Source: Achromobacter sp. UMC71
GTDB lineage: Bacteria; Pseudomonadota; Gammaproteobacteria; Burkholderiales; Burkholderiaceae_B
DNA: 64,000 nt
Reading direction: 5' to 3'
Assembly: GCF_014170305.1 (NCBI RefSeq)
Contig: NZ_LZZT01000047.1
Coordinates: forward strand, 248,001-312,000
The position numbers and the translations under genes are program-made. Shown piece by piece: positions 8,918-17,846 of the stretch; positions within the stretch are counted from its first letter, which is position 1, and the number at the start of each line of letters is the position of its first letter. Below the pieces are notes generated by a model. The model was given only the letters and a program-made list of their open reading frames with translations, had not been told where the DNA came from and ran no database searches.

Positions 8918-9838
8918 ATGAAGCGCCCCTTGCCCGCCCAGCCTCACCCCCGTGACATCGACCCGGTTTCCCTGCGCCTGTTCCTGGCGGCGGTGGAGGC
9001 GGGCAGCCTGGCCCGCGCCGCGGCGCGCGAGAACATCGTGCCTTCGGCGGTCAGCAAACGCATGATGGAAATGGAAGAGGCCTTCGGCGTGCCGCTGCTG
9101 GAGCGGGGCGTCAAGGGCGTGCAGGCCACGCCGGCCGGCCAGGCATTGGCGGGCCACGTCCGCGTGCTGTTGCTGCAGATGGACCGCATGCATCGCGAGA
9201 TGGCGGGCTTTGCCACCGGCGTGCGTGGCCGCATCCGGCTGGCGGCCAGCGTGGCGGCGCTGTCGGGTGACCTGCCGGCGCAGATCCAGTCGTTTCGCCG
9301 GGCCTATCCCCAGATCGAGATCGCGCTGGAAGAAAGCACCACGCAGCAGGTCTTCCAGGAGGTCCTGGAAGGACGCGCCGACGTGGCGGTGGGATCGGAT
9401 TTCGGCCACGAGGGCCTGCAGGTGTTCCCCTGCGGCTACTGTGAATTGGCCGCCGTCGTGCCGGCCCAGCATCTGCTGGCGGACAGCGAGATACTGGACT
9501 ATGCCCAACTGCTGCCTTACGACCAGATCGAGCTGAACCGCGACAACGGCATCAGCGCGGTGTTCAAGCAGGCCGCGCAAGAAGCCGGCGTGGCGCGCCG
9601 CATCAGCGCGCGGGTCAGCTCGCACGAGACCATCTGCAACCTGGTCGCGCGCGGCATGGGCGTGGCGGTGGTGCCCATGTACCTGAAGCCGCGCCATGCC
9701 AGCCAGGACATTCGCTTCATTGCCCTGTCGGGTCCGTGGTCTGGCACGCCGTTGTGCATCGCGGTGCGCGAACTCGAGGCCTTGGCGCCCGCGGCCCGCG
9801 CGCTGCTGGCGCACATGGGGGCGGTGCCCCAGCCCTGA
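8918..9838 (+). CDS. LysR-family regulator
   Basis: A 306-residue LysR regulator. The helix-turn-helix is in SLRLFLAAVEAGSLARAAARENIVPSAVSKRMMEMEEAFGVPLLERG, followed by the substrate-binding-like domain. ATG at 8918 (MKRPLPAQPH) is preferred over 8783, whose extra 45 residues are not LysR-like. It lies on the same strand 175 bp upstream of the CoA-transferase operon and is the likely regulator of that operon. It is divergent from the RDD gene, with 171 bp between them. Confidence 0.85.
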   Translation: MKRPLPAQPHPRDIDPVSLRLFLAAVEAGSLARAAARENIVPSAVSKRMMEMEEAFGVPLLERGVKGVQATPAGQALAGHVRVLLLQMDRMHREMAGFATGVRGRIRLAASVAALSGDLPAQIQSFRRAYPQIEIALEESTTQQVFQEVLEGRADVAVGSDFGHEGLQVFPCGYCELAAVVPAQHLLADSEILDYAQLLPYDQIELNRDNGISAVFKQAAQEAGVARRISARVSSHETICNLVARGMGVAVVPMYLKPRHASQDIRFIALSGPWSGTPLCIAVRELEALAPAARALLAHMGAVPQP

Positions 9839-10013
9839 CGCCGCGCCGCGTCATGCCGGGCTAGGGCTAACCCGGACGTTCCCAAACGAGAATGCCCCGG
9901 TGCTGAAAGACCGCTTTTCCGAACCTGCCTTGCCCGCGATGATGGCTCCGTACCGGCCGTCGGGCATGCCCCTTCGGCTTCCCGTTCACGGCAGCAGGCA
10001 AGAGGAAACGTTG

Positions 10014-11234
10014 ATGACCGCAGCACCGGCTTCACCCTTCATGGACAGCAGCGAACTGCCCTTGCGCGGCATCAAGGTGCTGGAGCTGTCCCACATGATC
10101 ATGGGACCCGCCGCAGGCCTGGCGCTGGCCGACCTGGGCGCCGAGGTCATTAAGGTCGAGCCCATTGACGGCGATCGCACGCGGCGGCTGAAGGGTTCGG
10201 GCAGTGGCTACTTTCCCGTCTTCAACCGCAACAAGCAAAGCCTGTCCATCGATCTGAAATCGACCGAAGGACAGGCGCTGGCGCGCCAACTGGCGTTGCA
10301 GGCCGACATGGTGGTGGAGAATTTCCGCGACGGCAGCCTGGCCCAGTATGGGCTGGACTACGAGACCCTGGCGGCGGACAACCCCGGGCTGATCTATGTG
10401 TCGCTCAAGGGCTTTCTGTCTGGTCCCTACAAGCATCGCACCGCGTTGGACGAGGTGGTGCAGATGATGGGCGGGCTGGCCTACATCAACGGCGGCGCCG
10501 ATACCCCGCAACGCGTGGCCGCCTCGGTCAACGACATCCTGGGCGGCACGTTCGGCGTAGTGGGCGCGCTGGCCGCGCTGCACGATCGCCACGCCACCGG
10601 ACGCGGCCGCCATGTGCGCTCGGGCCTGTTCGAAAACAACCTTCTGCTGGTGGCGCAATTCATTGCGCAGTTCCAGCTGACCGGTGCCGCGCCCAAGCCT
10701 TTCGGCGCCGAGCGCAAGCCGCCATGGGGCGTGTACGACGTGTTCGAGACCGCCGACGGGCGCGTGTTCGTGGCCGTGGTGGGCGATGCGCAGTGGCGCA
10801 ATTTCGCGCAGACATTCCTGCCGCCCGAATGGGCGGCCGATCCGCGCCTGGCAACCGCCGTGGACCGCGAGGCGGCGCGGTCGTGGCTGGTGCCCGGCGT
10901 GGGCGAAATCCTCAAGACCTGGAAGACCGACGCGCTGTGCGCGGCGCTGGAGGCGGCGAACCTGTCGTATGGCCCCATCCGCCAGCCGCATGATCTGCTG
11001 CAGGACGAACACTTGAACGCCGGCGGCGCGCTGCTGGCCACGACGTTGCCGGATGGCGGCGAGATATCGGCCGCGGCGCTGCCCATCGAGTTCGATGGCC
11101 GCAAGGCCGGCAAGCGCTCCGATCCGCCCGCGCAAGGCCGCCATACCGAATCCATTCTGCGAGGGCTGGGCCTGGATGGCGCGCGCATCCAGGCCTTGCA
11201 CACCGCGGGAATCATCCGCTGCGAAGGCCGTTGA
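10014..11234 (+). CDS. CaiB/BaiF (class III) CoA-transferase
   Basis: A 406-residue class III CoA-transferase that moves CoA between carboxylic acids. The family N-terminus is LRGIKVLELSHMIMGPAAGLALADLGAEVIKVE. NRNKQSLSIDLKSTEGQ follows, and the catalytic Asp is probably the one in ALDEVVQMMGGLAY. ATG at 10014 follows AGAGGAAAC at good spacing; the frame is open further upstream but those residues are not family-like. It is the first gene of an operon with a Bug receptor and an HMG-CoA-lyase-type enzyme. That context suggests uptake, CoA activation and retro-aldol cleavage of a branched or hydroxylated dicarboxylate. The exact acid is unknown. Confidence 0.9.
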   Translation: MTAAPASPFMDSSELPLRGIKVLELSHMIMGPAAGLALADLGAEVIKVEPIDGDRTRRLKGSGSGYFPVFNRNKQSLSIDLKSTEGQALARQLALQADMVVENFRDGSLAQYGLDYETLAADNPGLIYVSLKGFLSGPYKHRTALDEVVQMMGGLAYINGGADTPQRVAASVNDILGGTFGVVGALAALHDRHATGRGRHVRSGLFENNLLLVAQFIAQFQLTGAAPKPFGAERKPPWGVYDVFETADGRVFVAVVGDAQWRNFAQTFLPPEWAADPRLATAVDREAARSWLVPGVGEILKTWKTDALCAALEAANLSYGPIRQPHDLLQDEHLNAGGALLATTLPDGGEISAAALPIEFDGRKAGKRSDPPAQGRHTESILRGLGLDGARIQALHTAGIIRCEGR

Positions 11235-11319
11235 AGCGGTTGCCGAACGGGCCGTAGAGCCTGTCCACGTCGAGGCGGCGCCAGATCGCCAAGACATCCA
11301 TCAATGAGGAGACTATCCG

Positions 11320-12279
11320 ATGATCCGCAAACTCTTGGCGGTGGCCAGCCTGGCCGTCGCCTGCGCCGCCCACGCGCAGGACTATCCGAACAAACCCATC
11401 CGCATCATCATCCCGTCCACGCCGGGCGGCGGCACCGACTACATCGGACGCCTGATGAGCAACAAGCTGCACGAACTGAACGGCTGGGCCGTGGTGCCCG
11501 AGAACAAGCCGGGCGCGGGCACCGCGCTGGGCCTGGCCGAAGCGGCCCGCTCGCCCGCCCAGGGCTACGACCTGGTGATCGGGCAGTCCGACAACGTCAC
11601 CCTGATTCCGCTGTTGATGAAGGTGGCGTACGACCCGCTCAAGGACCTGGCGCCGGTGGCGCTGGTGGCCACCACGCCGATGGTGCTGCTGGTGGCCGAC
11701 AGTTCGCCTTACAAGACGCTGCCCGAGGTGATCGAAGCTGCCCGGAAGGATCCGAACAAGTTGTCCTATGGCACGTCCGGCACCGGCGGTGGCGTGCACA
11801 TTGCCATGGAAATGCTGCAGCACGAGGCGGGCTTCAAGATGCAGCACGTGCCCTACAAGGGGTCGGCGCCCGCACTGGCCGACCTGATGGGCGGGCATCT
11901 GCAGTTCGCGGGCTCGTCGATCTCGTCGGCGGCCTCGCTCATCAAGGCGGGCAAGGTGCGTGCGCTGGCGGTGACCTCGCCCAAGCGCAATCCGGCGTTG
12001 CCGGAGGTGCCCACCGTGGCCGAGCTGGGCTACAAGGATTTCAGTGTGGTTACCTATTACGGCGTGCTGGCGCCGGCCAAGACGCCGCCCGACGTGGTGG
12101 CGCGATTGAACGCCGATTTCAACAAGCTGCTGGCGCGCAAGGACGTGCAGGACGCGTTGGCCTCCCAAGGGTTGGAAACCGACCCCGTGTCCGCCGAGCA
12201 GTTCGCCGCGCTGATTAGGGCGGACATCGGCAAGGCCCGCCAGACCATCGCCGCCGCCGGCATCGTGGTGCAGCAATAG
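11320..12279 (+). CDS. Bug-family tripartite tricarboxylate transporter receptor
   Basis: A 319-residue periplasmic binding protein of the TctC/Bug family. The signal peptide is MIRKLLAVASLAVACAAHA with cleavage before QDYPNKPIR. The family markers YPNKPIRIIIPSTPGGGTD and VPYKGSAPALADLMGGHLQF are present. Such receptors bind carboxylates through two water-bridged beta strands. No membrane components (TctA/TctB) are adjacent, which is usual for Bug orphans. It sits between the CoA-transferase and the lyase, so it probably supplies their substrate. Confidence 0.92.
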   Translation: MIRKLLAVASLAVACAAHAQDYPNKPIRIIIPSTPGGGTDYIGRLMSNKLHELNGWAVVPENKPGAGTALGLAEAARSPAQGYDLVIGQSDNVTLIPLLMKVAYDPLKDLAPVALVATTPMVLLVADSSPYKTLPEVIEAARKDPNKLSYGTSGTGGGVHIAMEMLQHEAGFKMQHVPYKGSAPALADLMGGHLQFAGSSISSAASLIKAGKVRALAVTSPKRNPALPEVPTVAELGYKDFSVVTYYGVLAPAKTPPDVVARLNADFNKLLARKDVQDALASQGLETDPVSAEQFAALIRADIGKARQTIAAAGIVVQQ

Positions 12280-12307
12280 CCGCTGGCGCATTCGACAAGG
12301 AAACGTC

Positions 12308-13234
12308 ATGGATCAGCAAGTGAGGCTGTGCGAGGTCGGTCCTCGCGACGGGCTGCAGATGGCGCGGGGCATGATGCCGGCCGCCGACAAGCTGCGCTGG
12401 ATACGGCAGCTGGCCGCGGCGGGCCTGCGCGAAATCGAGGTGGGCAGCTTCGTGTCGCCGCGGCTGGTGCCGCAGATGGCCGATACGGCACAGGTGCTGC
12501 CCGAGGTCCTGGGCCTGGACGGCGTGACGGTTTGCGCGCTGGCCTGCAACCTGAAGGGCGCCATGGCGGCCTACCAGGCGGGCGCGCACGTGATCGCCAT
12601 TCCGGTGTCCGTCAGCGATACCCATAGCCACGCCAACGTCGGCAAGGGCACGGACGCTCAGGTGGATGCCGTAGCCGCCATCGTCGATTGGCTGCGGGCG
12701 CAGGCCCGGCCCGTGCGGGTGGACGCCGCCGTCGCCACGGCCTTTGGCTGTTCGATGGAAGGCGCGGTGCCGGTGCGGCGGGTGGCGCAGGTGGCCGCGG
12801 CGGTGACGCGCGCCGGGGCTGACGAGATCGCGCTGGCCGACACCGTGGGATACGCGCATCCCGCCCTGGTGCGCGACGCCGTGCGGGCCGCCCAGGACGC
12901 CATCGGCGCCCGGTTGGTCAAGCTGCACCTGCACGACACGATGGGGCTCGGGCTGGCCAATGCGCTGGCCGGGCTGGACGAGGGTATCCGTGCGTTCGAC
13001 GCCTGCCTGGGCGGCCTGGGCGGGTGCCCGTTCGCGCCCGGCGCGTCGGGCAACATCGTTACCGAAGACCTGGTGTTCATGTTGGAAAGCATGGGCTACC
13101 GGACCGGCGTCGATCTGGGGCGGCTGCTGGCTGCACGGGAACTGCTGGCGGCGTCGTTGCCGCAGGAAACCTTGCGCAGCGGCGTGGCGGCGGCGGGCAT
13201 TCCGAAAACCTACCCGGCGGCGTTGGCAGCCTGA
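12308..13234 (+). CDS. Hydroxymethylglutaryl-CoA lyase family protein
   Basis: A 308-residue TIM-barrel lyase of the HMGL-like family. The metal-binding start is CEVGPRDGLQ. HLHDTMGLGLAN carries the HxH metal ligands, and the catalytic Cys loop is GGLGGCPFAPGASGNIVTED, the classic HMG-CoA lyase signature. It should split a 3-hydroxy-3-methyl acyl-CoA into acetyl-CoA (or similar) and an oxoacid. Substrates such as HMG-CoA or citramalyl-CoA are both possible. ATG at 12308 lies 28 bp after the Bug gene. This is the last gene of the operon; it converges with a methyltransferase gene. Confidence 0.9.
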   Translation: MDQQVRLCEVGPRDGLQMARGMMPAADKLRWIRQLAAAGLREIEVGSFVSPRLVPQMADTAQVLPEVLGLDGVTVCALACNLKGAMAAYQAGAHVIAIPVSVSDTHSHANVGKGTDAQVDAVAAIVDWLRAQARPVRVDAAVATAFGCSMEGAVPVRRVAQVAAAVTRAGADEIALADTVGYAHPALVRDAVRAAQDAIGARLVKLHLHDTMGLGLANALAGLDEGIRAFDACLGGLGGCPFAPGASGNIVTEDLVFMLESMGYRTGVDLGRLLAARELLAASLPQETLRSGVAAAGIPKTYPAALAA

Positions 13235-13280
13235 CGAGGCAGGCCGCGGCGGCTGCGTACTGCCTGCTCGGTCTCGGCCG

Positions 13281-13913
13281 CTACGTCGCGATCGCGTCCG
13301 GCTCCCGGCGTTGCGCGAAGAGGAATACGTGGTGATATTTATCGCGCATGGGATGGCGCGGCTGGTCAACCCCGGGTATCGGCGGGACGAACGGCGTGAA
13401 CAGTCCCAGGGCGTCGACATGCACCGGAAACGGCGCGCGCTCGGGCGTGTCGTTGTAGCCCAGGATCAACAGGCCGCCGGGCTGGAGCACTGCATGGCAT
13501 TGCGCCAGCATGCGCTCGTAGCCGGCCTGGTCATTCAAGCCATAGCCGATCAGGCCGTTGGCCACCACCACGTCGAAAAAGCCCGGCTCGTAGAACGCGG
13601 CCATCTCGGTGGCGCTGCCGGTCAGGTGCCGGCCCGGCACGCCGTATTGGGCCTGCGCGGGGTCCATGTCCAGCGAATAGAAATCCGCCTTGAGCAGGCG
13701 GGGGTAGTGCCAGGTGTATTCGCCCATGCCCAGGAACAGGCAACGGCCTGGGCGCCCAGGTCCGGCAGGCAGGCTGTTGAGGTAGCCGAAGATCTGCTGT
13801 TCAAGAAACTGCCGGTTCGGCGCCCGCAAGGGGAATTGCACGCCGCAGCGCGCCGCCAGGGCAGGAGACAGGCGGAATAGGCCCGCCTTCAATGCGTCTT
13901 TCATTTTGGGCAT
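13281..13913 (-). CDS. SAM-dependent methyltransferase
   Basis: About 210 residues with a Rossmann methyltransferase pattern: glycine motif CLFLGMGEYTWHYP (motif I), acidic end of strand 2 in FYSLDMDPAQ, and FDVVVANGLIGYGL followed by AVLQPGGLLILGYND (post-motif). ATG at 13913 (MPKMKDALKAG) is chosen; a GTG at 13955 would add 14 residues. The acceptor is unknown and there is no operon partner. It is convergent with the HMG-CoA-lyase-type gene. Confidence 0.7.
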   Translation of the reverse strand: MPKMKDALKAGLFRLSPALAARCGVQFPLRAPNRQFLEQQIFGYLNSLPAGPGRPGRCLFLGMGEYTWHYPRLLKADFYSLDMDPAQAQYGVPGRHLTGSATEMAAFYEPGFFDVVVANGLIGYGLNDQAGYERMLAQCHAVLQPGGLLILGYNDTPERAPFPVHVDALGLFTPFVPPIPGVDQPRHPMRDKYHHVFLFAQRREPDAIAT

Positions 13914-14088
13914 GGTCACCAGGCTGTGTCGCCGGTTCTTTGCCGGACTCGCCACCGCGTGCCGCCCGGAATGCGCAAAATAGTAGACGAATTCGTCCTA
14001 ATTCAGGACTTGTTCAGCTGTTAATGGTAAGCAGGTTAACGATGCCTGGTCGGCCCTGCTTGTCTCGCCCGCCGTTGGGGGAGAGGGG

Positions 14089-14178
14089 TGGCGGAAGCGG
14101 TGGGATTCGAACCCACGAAGGGTTTAACCCCTTGCCGGTTTTCAAGACCGGTGCAATCGACCACTCTGCCACGCTTCC
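14089..14178 (-). tRNA. tRNA-Ser(UGA)
   Basis: Minus strand, 5' GGAAGCG pairing with CGCTTCC, CCA encoded. The anticodon stem is CCGGT/ACCGG with loop CTTGAAA, giving anticodon UGA (UCA codons). The long variable arm (AAGGGGTTAAACCCTT) is typical of class II tRNA-Ser. The T arm is GTGGGTTCGAATCCCAC. No insert. Confidence 0.96.
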
Positions 14179-14299
14179 TGGTACTGCAATGTACTGCTGC
14201 CGCGGCAATCCGGCCGCCTGGCAAACACTCTGCCCGGCGAAAACACGGCCTGCCGTAAAGGGCGCAATAATAATCTATTTGCTGCGAAGGAGGCACGCG

Positions 14300-15277
14300 A
14301 TGCACGCTGTAGAAATCTCCCGCCCGGGCGGCCCCGAGGTCCTGGTTCCCGTTGAGCGCCCCACGCCGGAACCCGGCCAGGGCGAAGTCCTGATCAAAGT
14401 CAGCGCCGCGGGCGTCAACCGCCCCGACGTGTTTCAGCGCAAGGGCAATTACGCGCCGCCGCCCGGCGCGTCCGACCTGCCGGGTCTGGAAGTGGCCGGC
14501 GAAATCGTCGGCGGCGACCTGGCCGGCAGCGGTTTTGCCCTGGGCGACAAGGTCTGCGCCCTGGTGGCCGGCGGCGGTTACGCCGAATATTGCGTCGCGC
14601 CCGCCGCCCAGTGCCTGCCCATTCCCAAGGGGCTGTCCGACATCGAAGCCGCCGGGCTGCCGGAAACCTATTTCACCGTCTGGAGCAACGTGTTCGACCG
14701 CGGCCGCCTGGCGGCTGGCGAGGCTCTGCTGGTGCACGGCGGCGCCAGCGGCATCGGCACCACGGCCATCCAGCTGGCGCGCGCGCTGGGCCACAAGGTC
14801 TATGCCACGGTGGGCAGCGACGACCGGGCCCGCGCCGTCGAGGCCCTGGGCGCCACCCTGGGCATCAATTACAAGACCCAGGACTTCGTCAAGGAAGTGA
14901 AGGACGCCACCGGCGGCCGGGGCGTAGACGTGATCCTGGACATGGTGGCCGGCGACTACATCGCCCGCGACATGCAGTGTCTGGCCGACGACGGCCGCAT
15001 CGTCATCATCGCCCAGCTGGGCGGGGCCCAGGCCAACGTGGACACCAGCCAGGTCATGCGCCGCCGCCTGACCATCACGGGCTCGACGTTGCGTCCCCGA
15101 CCCGTCGATTTCAAGGGCGCCATCGCCCAGGCGCTGCGCCAGCACGCCTGGCCCCTGCTCGAGCAGGGCGCCATCAAGCCCATCGTCCACGCCACCTTCC
15201 CGCTGGCCCAGGCCGCCCAGGCCCACGCCATGATGGAGAGCGGCGAGAACATCGGCAAAATCATCCTGACGATGTAA
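14300..15277 (+). CDS. NAD(P)H-quinone oxidoreductase (zeta-crystallin/QOR type)
   Basis: A 325-residue zinc-independent medium-chain dehydrogenase. The N-terminal GroES-like part has EVLIKVSAAGVNRPDVFQRKGNY. The nucleotide-binding fold has LLVHGGASGIGTTAIQLAR (GxGxxG-like) and the family motif VILDMVAGDYI. It resembles PIG3/QOR-type enzymes that reduce quinones with NAD(P)H. ATG at 14300 has an excellent ribosome-binding site (AAGGAGG, six bases upstream). It precedes tpiA and secG on the same strand, an arrangement I recall from related Burkholderiales. Confidence 0.92.
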   Translation: MHAVEISRPGGPEVLVPVERPTPEPGQGEVLIKVSAAGVNRPDVFQRKGNYAPPPGASDLPGLEVAGEIVGGDLAGSGFALGDKVCALVAGGGYAEYCVAPAAQCLPIPKGLSDIEAAGLPETYFTVWSNVFDRGRLAAGEALLVHGGASGIGTTAIQLARALGHKVYATVGSDDRARAVEALGATLGINYKTQDFVKEVKDATGGRGVDVILDMVAGDYIARDMQCLADDGRIVIIAQLGGAQANVDTSQVMRRRLTITGSTLRPRPVDFKGAIAQALRQHAWPLLEQGAIKPIVHATFPLAQAAQAHAMMESGENIGKIILTM

Positions 15278-15405
15278 GAAACGCGCGGCGTCCGGCGCGG
15301 CGCCGCGCAACAGGATACAATCTCGGGTTTCGCCTGGAATTATTTCCAGGCCAGCCCGTGGGCGGGTGCTTTTCCCCCGGGTTCATCCACTCTGACATTT
15401 GCGCC

Positions 15406-16152
15406 ATGACTTCAGTCGAAAACCGCGCCCGCCTTGTGCTGGGCAACTGGAAGATGCACGGCAACCTGGCTGAGAATGCTGCGTTGCTGACCGAGCTGCG
15501 CGCCGCGGATGCCGCGAGCCACTGCGAGATCGGCGTCTGCGTTCCGTTTCCGTACCTGGCCCAGGCCGCGTCGGCCCTGACCGGCAGTGCCGTGTCGTGG
15601 GGCGCGCAAGACGTCAGCGCGCATGACAAGGGCGCCTACACCGGCGAAGTATCCGGCCCCATGCTCAAGGAATTCGGCTGCCGCTATGCGCTGGCCGGGC
15701 ACTCCGAGCGCCGCGTGCTGCACGGTGAAACCGACCAGATCGTCGCCGACAAGGCCCGCGCCGCCCTGGCCGCCGGCCTGACCCCGGTGGTCTGCGTGGG
15801 CGAGTCCCTGGCCGACCGCGAAGCCGGCAACACGCTGGCCGTGATCGAACGCCAGCTCAAGCCGGTGCTGGCGCTGGGCGCCGAAGCCGTGTCGCAAATG
15901 GTGCTGGCCTACGAGCCCGTCTGGGCCATCGGCACCGGCCGCACCGCCAGCCCCGAGCAGGCGCAGGAAGTCCACGGCGCCATCCGCGCCGCCCTGGCCG
16001 CGCTGGGCGCGGCGCAGGTACAGGTTTTGTACGGCGGCAGCGTCAAAGCTGCCAATGCCGCCAGTTTGTTCGCCATGACTGATATCGACGGAGCCCTGGT
16101 CGGCGGCGCGTCGCTCGTGGCCGAAGAATTTTTGCGAATCGCCGCCATCTAA
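15406..16152 (+). CDS. tpiA: Triosephosphate isomerase
   Basis: A 248-residue TIM barrel that interconverts dihydroxyacetone phosphate and glyceraldehyde 3-phosphate. The active-site residues are visible: Asn14 and Lys16 in LGNWKMHG, His99 in AGHSERR, and Glu170 in LAYEPVWAIGTG. The phosphate loop is YGGSVKAANA and GALVGGASL. ATG at 15406 matches the family N-terminus. secG follows after 21 bp. Confidence 0.98.
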   Translation: MTSVENRARLVLGNWKMHGNLAENAALLTELRAADAASHCEIGVCVPFPYLAQAASALTGSAVSWGAQDVSAHDKGAYTGEVSGPMLKEFGCRYALAGHSERRVLHGETDQIVADKARAALAAGLTPVVCVGESLADREAGNTLAVIERQLKPVLALGAEAVSQMVLAYEPVWAIGTGRTASPEQAQEVHGAIRAALAALGAAQVQVLYGGSVKAANAASLFAMTDIDGALVGGASLVAEEFLRIAAI

Positions 16153-16173
16153 GTTTCCGTTCCGGAGTCTGTA

Positions 16174-16671
16174 ATGCCCTTGATGCTTAAACTTCTGCTG
16201 GCCGTCCAAGTGATTTCGGCGCTGGCTATCATCGTGCTGGTCCTGCTGCAACAGGGCAAAGGCGCCGACATGGGGTCCGCTTTCGGTAGCGGCTCGTCGG
16301 GCAGCCTGTTCGGTGCCACCGGCGCGGCCAACTTCCTGTCGCGCGCCACCAAGTGGGCCGCCGTGGTCTTCTTTGCTTCCACCGCCGGCCTGGCTTATGT
16401 CAGCCACAAGGGCACGGGCGCTGCCGCCGTCGATAGCGGCGTGATGCAAAGCTTCCCGGCCGACCGTTCGGTTCCGCAAGTGCCGGGCGCTGCGCCTGCC
16501 ACGCCGGGTGCGTCGTCCGTCCCGGGCGCATCGTCCGTCCCCGGCGCCTCGTCCGTCCCCGGCGCTTCGTCGGTTCCGGGCGCTGCGCCGGCACCGGCCG
16601 CCCAGCCTGATGCTTCCGTCCCGACGGCGCCCGCCGCTGGCGGCAAGCCGGCTGAAACGCCCGCGAAGTAA
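16174..16671 (+). CDS. secG: Protein-export membrane protein SecG
   Basis: A 165-residue SecG, the small subunit of the SecYEG channel. Two membrane helices are visible, LLLAVQVISALAIIVLVLLQ and WAAVVFFASTAGLAYV, separated by the conserved GKGADMGSAFGSGSSGSLFGATGAANFLSRAT. The remainder is a long Ala/Pro/Ser tail containing four near-perfect PGASSV repeats. The tail makes it longer than the E. coli protein (about 110 residues). It is last in the tpiA-secG unit and is followed by a strong terminator. Confidence 0.96.
   Translation: MPLMLKLLLAVQVISALAIIVLVLLQQGKGADMGSAFGSGSSGSLFGATGAANFLSRATKWAAVVFFASTAGLAYVSHKGTGAAAVDSGVMQSFPADRSVPQVPGAAPATPGASSVPGASSVPGASSVPGASSVPGAAPAPAAQPDASVPTAPAAGGKPAETPAK
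16504..16584 (+). repeat. 18-bp tandem repeat inside secG
   Basis: Four in-frame 18-bp units (16504-16521, 16522-16539, 16540-16557, 16558-16575) plus a partial fifth encode PGASSV x4 then PGA. The units differ mainly at third positions, so the array is old enough to have diverged yet may still change copy number by slippage. Confidence 0.85.
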
Positions 16672-16686
16672 GCCTCTGGCATTCCG

Positions 16687-16715
16687 AAAAAGGCCGGCGC
16701 ATGCCGGCCTTTTTC
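16687..16715 (+). terminator. Intrinsic terminator after secG
   Basis: AAAAAGGCCGGC, loop GCAT, GCCGGCCTTTTT: a 12-bp stem with flanking A and T runs, 16 bp after the secG stop codon. Confidence 0.9.
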
Positions 16716-16823
16716 ATTGGCGCGGGCGGCCATGGCCCGAGCGGGCTGCGATAATGCGCGGATGCGGCGGCAGGCCTGTTTGACGGCCCGCCGGCCGCGC
16801 AAGAGGCACTACGGACCGGCCCC

Positions 16824-17765
16824 ATGGAAAAGCGTTTGATGCCATCGATGATGGCGCTGCAGTGTTTCGAGGCGGTGGCGCGGCACATGAGCGTGACGCG
16901 CGCCGCCGAGGAACTGCACATGACCCAGAGCGCGATCAGCAAACAGATCGCGCAGCTCGAGGCGCTGCTGCGCAATCCGCTGTTCCTGCGGGTGCGCAGG
17001 CGCCTGCAATTGACGCCGGCGGGGGCGTTGTACCAGTCCGAGGTCCGGGCCATCCTGAATCAGGTGGATATGTCCTCGCGCTACATCCTGACCTACGGCA
17101 GCGAAACCCAGGTCCTGACCATCGGCACCCAGCCCACCTTCGGCGCGCGCTGGCTGATTCCGCGCCTGCAACAGTTCATGGCCGCGCATCCGGATATCCA
17201 GCTGAAGGTCCGCAGCGAAACCCGGCCGTTCGACCTGATGCAGGCCAAGATCGACATCTCATTTTTCTTCGGCCACGGCACCTTGCCGGGCGCGCAGTGC
17301 CGTGAGCTGTTCGGCGCCGAGGTGATTCCGGTGTGCGCACCGGGCTTGCTGCCCGGAGACAAGGTGTCCAGCTTGGAGGCATTGAGCGGCCAGACGCTGA
17401 TCCAGTGCGCCTCGCGCCCCGAGGCCTGGCACGACTATTTTTCGCACCAGCAGTTCCAGTCCGACCGCAGCTATCACGGCCCCCAGTTCGACACGTTCTA
17501 TATGTGCGTGCGCGCGGCCGAAGGCGGCTGCGGCATCGCCCTGACGCCCAGGCTGTTGGCCGAAGAAGAACTGCAGGCCGGCAAGCTGGTGATTCCCTGG
17601 GGCTACGTGCAGCCCAGCGACGGCGCCTATTTCGTGGCCTATTCCGAGCATTCGGCCGAAGTCCCGAAGATCAAGCAGTTCGTCGCCTGGGTCGAACGGG
17701 AAGCCGCGCAAAAGCGCGGCCGTGACGCCCGGCGCACGCGATCCATGAAAAAAAGGACTGATTAA
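16824..17765 (+). CDS. LysR-family regulator (GcvA-like)
   Basis: A 313-residue LysR regulator of the GcvA-like group. The helix-turn-helix is in MALQCFEAVARHMSVTRAAEELHMTQSAISKQIAQLEALLRNPLFLR. The effector domain contains FGARWLIPRLQQFMAAHPDIQLKV, typical of the group. The tail is basic (KRGRDARRTRSMKKR). The gene lies 81 bp upstream of the HglS-like dioxygenase gene on the same strand, so a lysine- or 2-oxoadipate-responsive role is plausible but inferred. Confidence 0.85.
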   Translation: MEKRLMPSMMALQCFEAVARHMSVTRAAEELHMTQSAISKQIAQLEALLRNPLFLRVRRRLQLTPAGALYQSEVRAILNQVDMSSRYILTYGSETQVLTIGTQPTFGARWLIPRLQQFMAAHPDIQLKVRSETRPFDLMQAKIDISFFFGHGTLPGAQCRELFGAEVIPVCAPGLLPGDKVSSLEALSGQTLIQCASRPEAWHDYFSHQQFQSDRSYHGPQFDTFYMCVRAAEGGCGIALTPRLLAEEELQAGKLVIPWGYVQPSDGAYFVAYSEHSAEVPKIKQFVAWVEREAAQKRGRDARRTRSMKKRTD

Positions 17766-17846
17766 GCCGATTTTTTTCATTTGATTGCCCTCGCCGGGCA
17801 TGATTTCATGCGGGCCATCCTTGTTTATCGATGTGCCGAGTCCGCC

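Noticed and set aside
8747-9814. N-terminal extension of the RDD protein to 719 residues
   Set aside because: The extension is antisense to a well-supported LysR gene and the zinc ribbon begins exactly at the ATG at 8746.
16504-16584. Repeat array considered as CRISPR
   Set aside because: Units are 18 bp, directly adjacent, in frame with secG and without spacers.
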